Shown here: positions 31,001 through 32,655 of the stretch, in pieces
How the letters are laid out: every line of letters starts with the position of its first letter
Numbering within the stretch: position 1 is the first letter of the stretch
Origin: Fibrobacter sp.
GTDB taxonomy: Bacteria > Fibrobacterota > Fibrobacteria > Fibrobacterales > Fibrobacteraceae
Assembly: GCA_017530965.1 (NCBI GenBank)
Contig: JAFXLS010000087.1
Span: forward strand, 1-32,655
Length of the DNA stretch: 32,655 bases
Reading direction: 5' to 3'
Translations under genes and position numbers: made by a program
Notes under the pieces: generated by a model
Told to the model about the DNA's origin: nothing
Seen by the model: only the letters and a program-made list of their open reading frames with translations
Database searches by the model: none

Positions 31001-31313
31001 TCACGCCGCGGCTGCAGAAACCGCTGCCGAAAACGGTATCATGGTAAGCTTGCCCATGCCGGCAGCTGCACCTGCCGCAGAGCCTGCCACCGCCGATTCT
31101 TCTGCCGCACAGCCGACAGCAAGCGCCGCCCCTGCAGCAGAAACGGCCCAAGCCGCCCCCAGCGCCGAGCAGCCTACCGCACAGCCCGTTGTTCCGGCCC
31201 AGCCTGCACAACCGGCTCAGCCGAAGGCTGCCGCCATGCCGAAGGATGACGACTGGGATCTGCCTGAAGGCTTTGACAGCAAGAACGCCTTCGTGCCTAT
31301 CGAAGCGGAATAA
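28026..31313 (+). CDS. Class A penicillin-binding protein (GT51 glycosyltransferase plus transpeptidase)
   Basis: A 1095-residue bifunctional peptidoglycan synthase anchored by one helix (about 7-32) with the rest in the periplasm. The GT51 domain has catalytic E95 in AAEDAGYW, then RQGGSTLTQQT (124-134) and KGKELINALRME. The transpeptidase has S481 and K484 (SSWK), S538-E-N540 (SxN) and K854-T-G-T-T. Between SxN and KTG lie more than 300 residues, more than usual; about 170 of them (roughly 550-720) form a charged helical insert before the conserved MPLGVNDITLAEISTAYQTL region. After the KTG box comes an Ala/Pro/Gln-rich tail (about 1000-1075) ending in an acidic stretch with DDDWDLPEGFD. 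It is longer than typical class A enzymes (about 750-850). It stands alone between the tRNA gene and the convergent tsf gene. Confidence 0.94.
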   Translation: MRFLSKVLKIVAAFALVGLICCIPAYIVVFKILPTQDPDNQFNRSTILQVLSGETRVYYNDGEELLGAFFDANHRVYVPYGDIPANIVNALIAAEDAGYWNHSGFSIYGFTRAMISNIKSGHMRQGGSTLTQQTVKNIFGREERSIKEKGKELINALRMEKHFSKEDILEFYLNQFHVSGTGKGVAIAAQYFFNKELKDLTLAECAFIAGSVKGPFNYDPFIQRNAERREKALARGKERLEYVLGRMVEENYISEEDMSEALAKPLEFNHGNFRFSVSTMLDRIEEKLDGEFFQKKFEAEGIEDWRKAQLSITTTLDARSQDAAKTALQANISGLQMQLGGFVLPKAQFANRAQTARKGDYLYGTVDSIMVDDKGSLKALTLSFGQLKGLVSEAAVKDFAKKAGGDVNKILAPQLKKGAILLVSVMDDKTVDGFAPCQIETEPVLQGGLFAIQNGKVVASQGGFHNTGFDRSFKAVRQLGSSWKPILYALALKYHWNYLDMLENDFNVFQFTNQFYFPRPDHKNKGDVVSIAWSATRSENIASIWLLEHLLDKLSQEEFNEIAAVNDMARYDEEETKKFFERLRDKFGLILKEDTKREIEFTKARDALAERYRLEGKDDKARDVMNLRYGTFNDIAIKQSKKDAKTIGFINHNYKRYSEILRNRQAQELDPTVELPPLDSVVLYNHFTLADMKRLSTMVEPVDSEVDYLDAEHLRYWPDYRRSLAFAEYARFAKEIGIKQKLQKVFSMPLGVNDITLAEISTAYQTLLTGKVFKCLDGDWTDPCFIKEIKNRDGKVIFRNKSESKVVIGDTITSQMAVMLHSVFVNGTARSQYTHITVTSPDSAITLRYPALGKTGTTNDYRNVAFLGALPTYVNEKNGISTDSVVAIGSYVGFDDNKPLKSGRTRIAGASGGLPQWADFAKKEIKILGLPEKIDFLDISMLAAGEVPLVLNNERGQLTVDPMTGSVIAGGSAEQGRPLPWIEVPGFTPPQVHAAAAETAAENGIMVSLPMPAAAPAAEPATADSSAAQPTASAAPAAETAQAAPSAEQPTAQPVVPAQPAQPAQPKAAAMPKDDDWDLPEGFDSKNAFVPIEAE

Positions 31314-31338
31314 TCCAGAATCTTATAAAAACAAAAAC

Positions 31339-31362
31339 TGGCCGCCCCGAATGGGACGGCCA
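31339..31362. terminator. Bidirectional terminator between the PBP gene and tsf
   Basis: A 10-bp stem with one mismatch (31339-31348 with 31353-31362, loop GAAT) is followed by ATTTAATTT on the plus strand and by a stronger GTTTTTGTTTTT on the minus strand. Confidence 0.75.
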
Positions 31363-31373
31363 ATTTAATTTCG

Positions 31374-31426
31374 CTAGAGATCCTTCGGCTTCGAGGCTTC
31401 GCCTCTCCGCTCAGGATGACACAAGC
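31374..31426 (-). repeat. Dispersed 3'-UTR repeat, copy B
   Basis: It shares the ends CTAGAGATCC (31374-31383) and CGCTCAGGATGACACAAGC (31408-31426) with copy A at 3866-3951. The middle differs in sequence but again forms an inner hairpin, GAGGC-TTC-GCCTC (31393-31405), inside ATCCT/AGGAT arms. On the minus strand it starts directly after the tsf stop. Confidence 0.6.
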
Positions 31427-32308
31427 TTAGTTACCGCGTTCGAAGCGGATGAAGTTCACGACCTTCAAGCTGGAAAGACCGAGCTGCTTGGCAACGACTT
31501 CCTGGAGGTAGTCCTTGACAGAGAGCTTCTTCGGGTTCTTTTCGGACATGAAGAATTCCTGGTCTTCGAGAACAATTTCCTTGAGCACCTTGGCGACGCG
31601 GCCGTCAATCTGGCGCTGCAGGAATTCGGGCTTCGGAGCCTTGCCGGAAGCTTCGATCTGAGCCTTGGCAATTTCCTTTTCCTTTTCGATTGTTTCAGCC
31701 GGAACTGCAGCATCGTTCAATGCAACCGGAGCGAAAGCAGCGGCCTGCATAGCGATGTCCTTAGCGGCAGCCTTGAGGGCAGCTTCGTCGGCAGAGCCTT
31801 CGTAAGCGAGTTCGGTGATCACACCGATCTTGCCCTTCATGTGGCTGTAAACGCCAAACACGGAGTTTGCAGTCTTCTTCATTTCGGCGAACTTGCGGAA
31901 GTCGATGTTTTCCTGGATCTTGACGAGCACGTCCTGGAGCACATCGTTGATCTTCTTGCCGTCGACAACGGCGTTCTTGAGGTCTTCGACAGAGGCGATA
32001 GCCTGAGTTTCGACAGCCTTCACAGCCATGTTGGCGAGAGCGACGAAGTCGTCGTTGTTGGAAACCGGTTCAGTTTCGCAAGAGAGTTCGAAAGCAGCAG
32101 CTTTGTCAGCGGTTTCGATGAGGTAAATGCGGCCTTCCTTAGCGGCCTTGTCAGCGCGCTTGGCGGCAACAGCAGCACCCTGCTTGCGGAGGAGTTCAAC
32201 GGCCTTGTCCATGTCGCCGTCAGTTTCGGTGAGGGCCTTCTTGCACTGCATCATGCCCACGCCAGTCTTCTGACGGAGTTCGTTAACGAGGGAAGCGGTA
32301 ATCTGCAT
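31427..32308 (-). CDS. tsf: Elongation factor Ts
   Basis: A 293-residue guanine-nucleotide exchange factor for EF-Tu. The N-terminal UBA-like domain (LRQKTGVGMMQCKKAL, about 11-26, then AVELLRKQG) and the core segment CETEPVSNNDDFVALA (the counterpart of the EF-Tu-contacting TDFV motif) are clear, followed by the two-subdomain core and the C-terminal module. The start at 32308 is one base after the rpsB stop, with GGAAG about 8 nt upstream inside the rpsB end. This is the usual rpsB-tsf order, and the pair is transcribed together. A structured repeat begins at the base after the stop, before the shared terminator. Confidence 0.97.
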   Translation of the reverse strand: MQITASLVNELRQKTGVGMMQCKKALTETDGDMDKAVELLRKQGAAVAAKRADKAAKEGRIYLIETADKAAAFELSCETEPVSNNDDFVALANMAVKAVETQAIASVEDLKNAVVDGKKINDVLQDVLVKIQENIDFRKFAEMKKTANSVFGVYSHMKGKIGVITELAYEGSADEAALKAAAKDIAMQAAAFAPVALNDAAVPAETIEKEKEIAKAQIEASGKAPKPEFLQRQIDGRVAKVLKEIVLEDQEFFMSEKNPKKLSVKDYLQEVVAKQLGLSSLKVVNFIRFERGN

Positions 32309-32309
32309 A

Positions 32310-32655
32310 TTACTTTTCTTCCTCGCCGTTGTCGAACTTCTTAGCTTCTTCCTTTTCGGCCTTCTTGTCAGCAGAACGCTTTGCAACGTTAGCGGCAATG
32401 TAGTCAACGATGAGCGTGAGAGACTTCACGGCGTCGTCGTTAGCCGGAATCGGATAGTCCACGAGAGTCGGGTCGACGTTCGTGTCGCAAATGCCGATGA
32501 TAGGAATGTGGAGGCGGCGAGCTTCAGCCACGGCGATCTTTTCGTGAGCGAGGTCGGTCACGACGAGGAGGCCCGGGAGGTTCACCATTTCACGGATGCC
32601 ACCGAACACGGAAAGGAGCTTTTCGCGTTCGCGGTTCTTGTCGAGGACTTCCTTC
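32310..32655 (-). CDS. rpsB: 30S ribosomal protein S2, 5' part outside the window
   Basis: The last 114 codons of S2 are present; the family has about 240-270 residues, so more than half lies past the right edge. Family marks are EKLLSVFGGIREMVNLPG, VVTDLAHEKIAVAEARRL, IPIIGICDTNVDPTLVDY and IPANDDAVKSLTLI. The C-terminal tail is lysine- and glutamate-rich (AEKEEAKKFDNGEEEK). The frame is open from the window edge, and the GTG at 32609 is an internal valine, not a start. It is the upstream partner of tsf. Confidence 0.97.
   Translation of the reverse strand, partial: KEVLDKNREREKLLSVFGGIREMVNLPGLLVVTDLAHEKIAVAEARRLHIPIIGICDTNVDPTLVDYPIPANDDAVKSLTLIVDYIAANVAKRSADKKAEKEEAKKFDNGEEEK

Noticed and set aside
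1-32655. CRISPR arrays, insertion sequences, prophage genes, riboswitches
   Set aside because: No regularly spaced direct repeats, transposase or integrase motifs, phage structural genes or recognisable riboswitch cores were seen on either strand.

Overview
The window reads as a piece of a Gram-negative chromosome of about 50% GC, most likely from Fibrobacter or a close relative in the Fibrobacterota. That placement is an inference from remembered protein character and from the gene mix: a GH5 glucanase, menaquinone synthesis by the futalosine route, Lpt genes next to rpoN, a full-length HPr kinase, and TAnnTT promoter boxes like those of the Bacteroidetes. It was not tested by a search. Coding density is very high, and nearly all of the sequence is explained by about 26 protein genes and one tRNA gene.

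Positions 1-4430 hold a KDPG aldolase (cut by the left edge), a response-regulator diguanylate cyclase, MqnA, a 96-residue beta-barrel-like protein, a cytoplasmic GH5 glucanase and a DksA-type zinc finger protein. Positions 4513-11464 are one compact minus-strand run, lptC-lptA-lptB-rpoN-hpf-hprK-MCE protein. This is the classical Lpt/sigma-54 neighbourhood of Gram-negative bacteria, here joined to HPr kinase and a lipid-binding MCE protein.

Positions 11504-27197 form a long envelope-glycan and lipid region. It has three membrane-anchored LTA-synthase/sulfatase-fold enzymes, an RND/MMPL lipid-type exporter with a beta-propeller partner, a GT4 and a DxD glycosyltransferase, a MATE-type flippase, and a LicD / HisC-like PLP enzyme / LicC-like cytidylyltransferase set. 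My reading is a pathway that makes a CDP-activated small phospho-compound, places it on a surface glycan in the cytoplasm, flips the glycan, and modifies it further in the periplasm. This is the best candidate for an undescribed system here. The pieces are recognisable, but the substrate is not.

Positions 27318-32655 hold a small membrane-anchored coiled-coil protein, tRNA-Ser(GCU), a large class A penicillin-binding protein, and tsf-rpsB (rpsB cut by the right edge).

Two patterns cut across genes. First, nine genes have a TAnnTT box ending only 6-10 nt before the start codon and no Shine-Dalgarno sequence. This predicts leaderless or nearly leaderless mRNAs, while other genes in the window have ordinary AGGAGG-type sites. 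Second, two copies of a structured repeat with conserved ends and variable middles sit directly after the stop codons of dksA and tsf.
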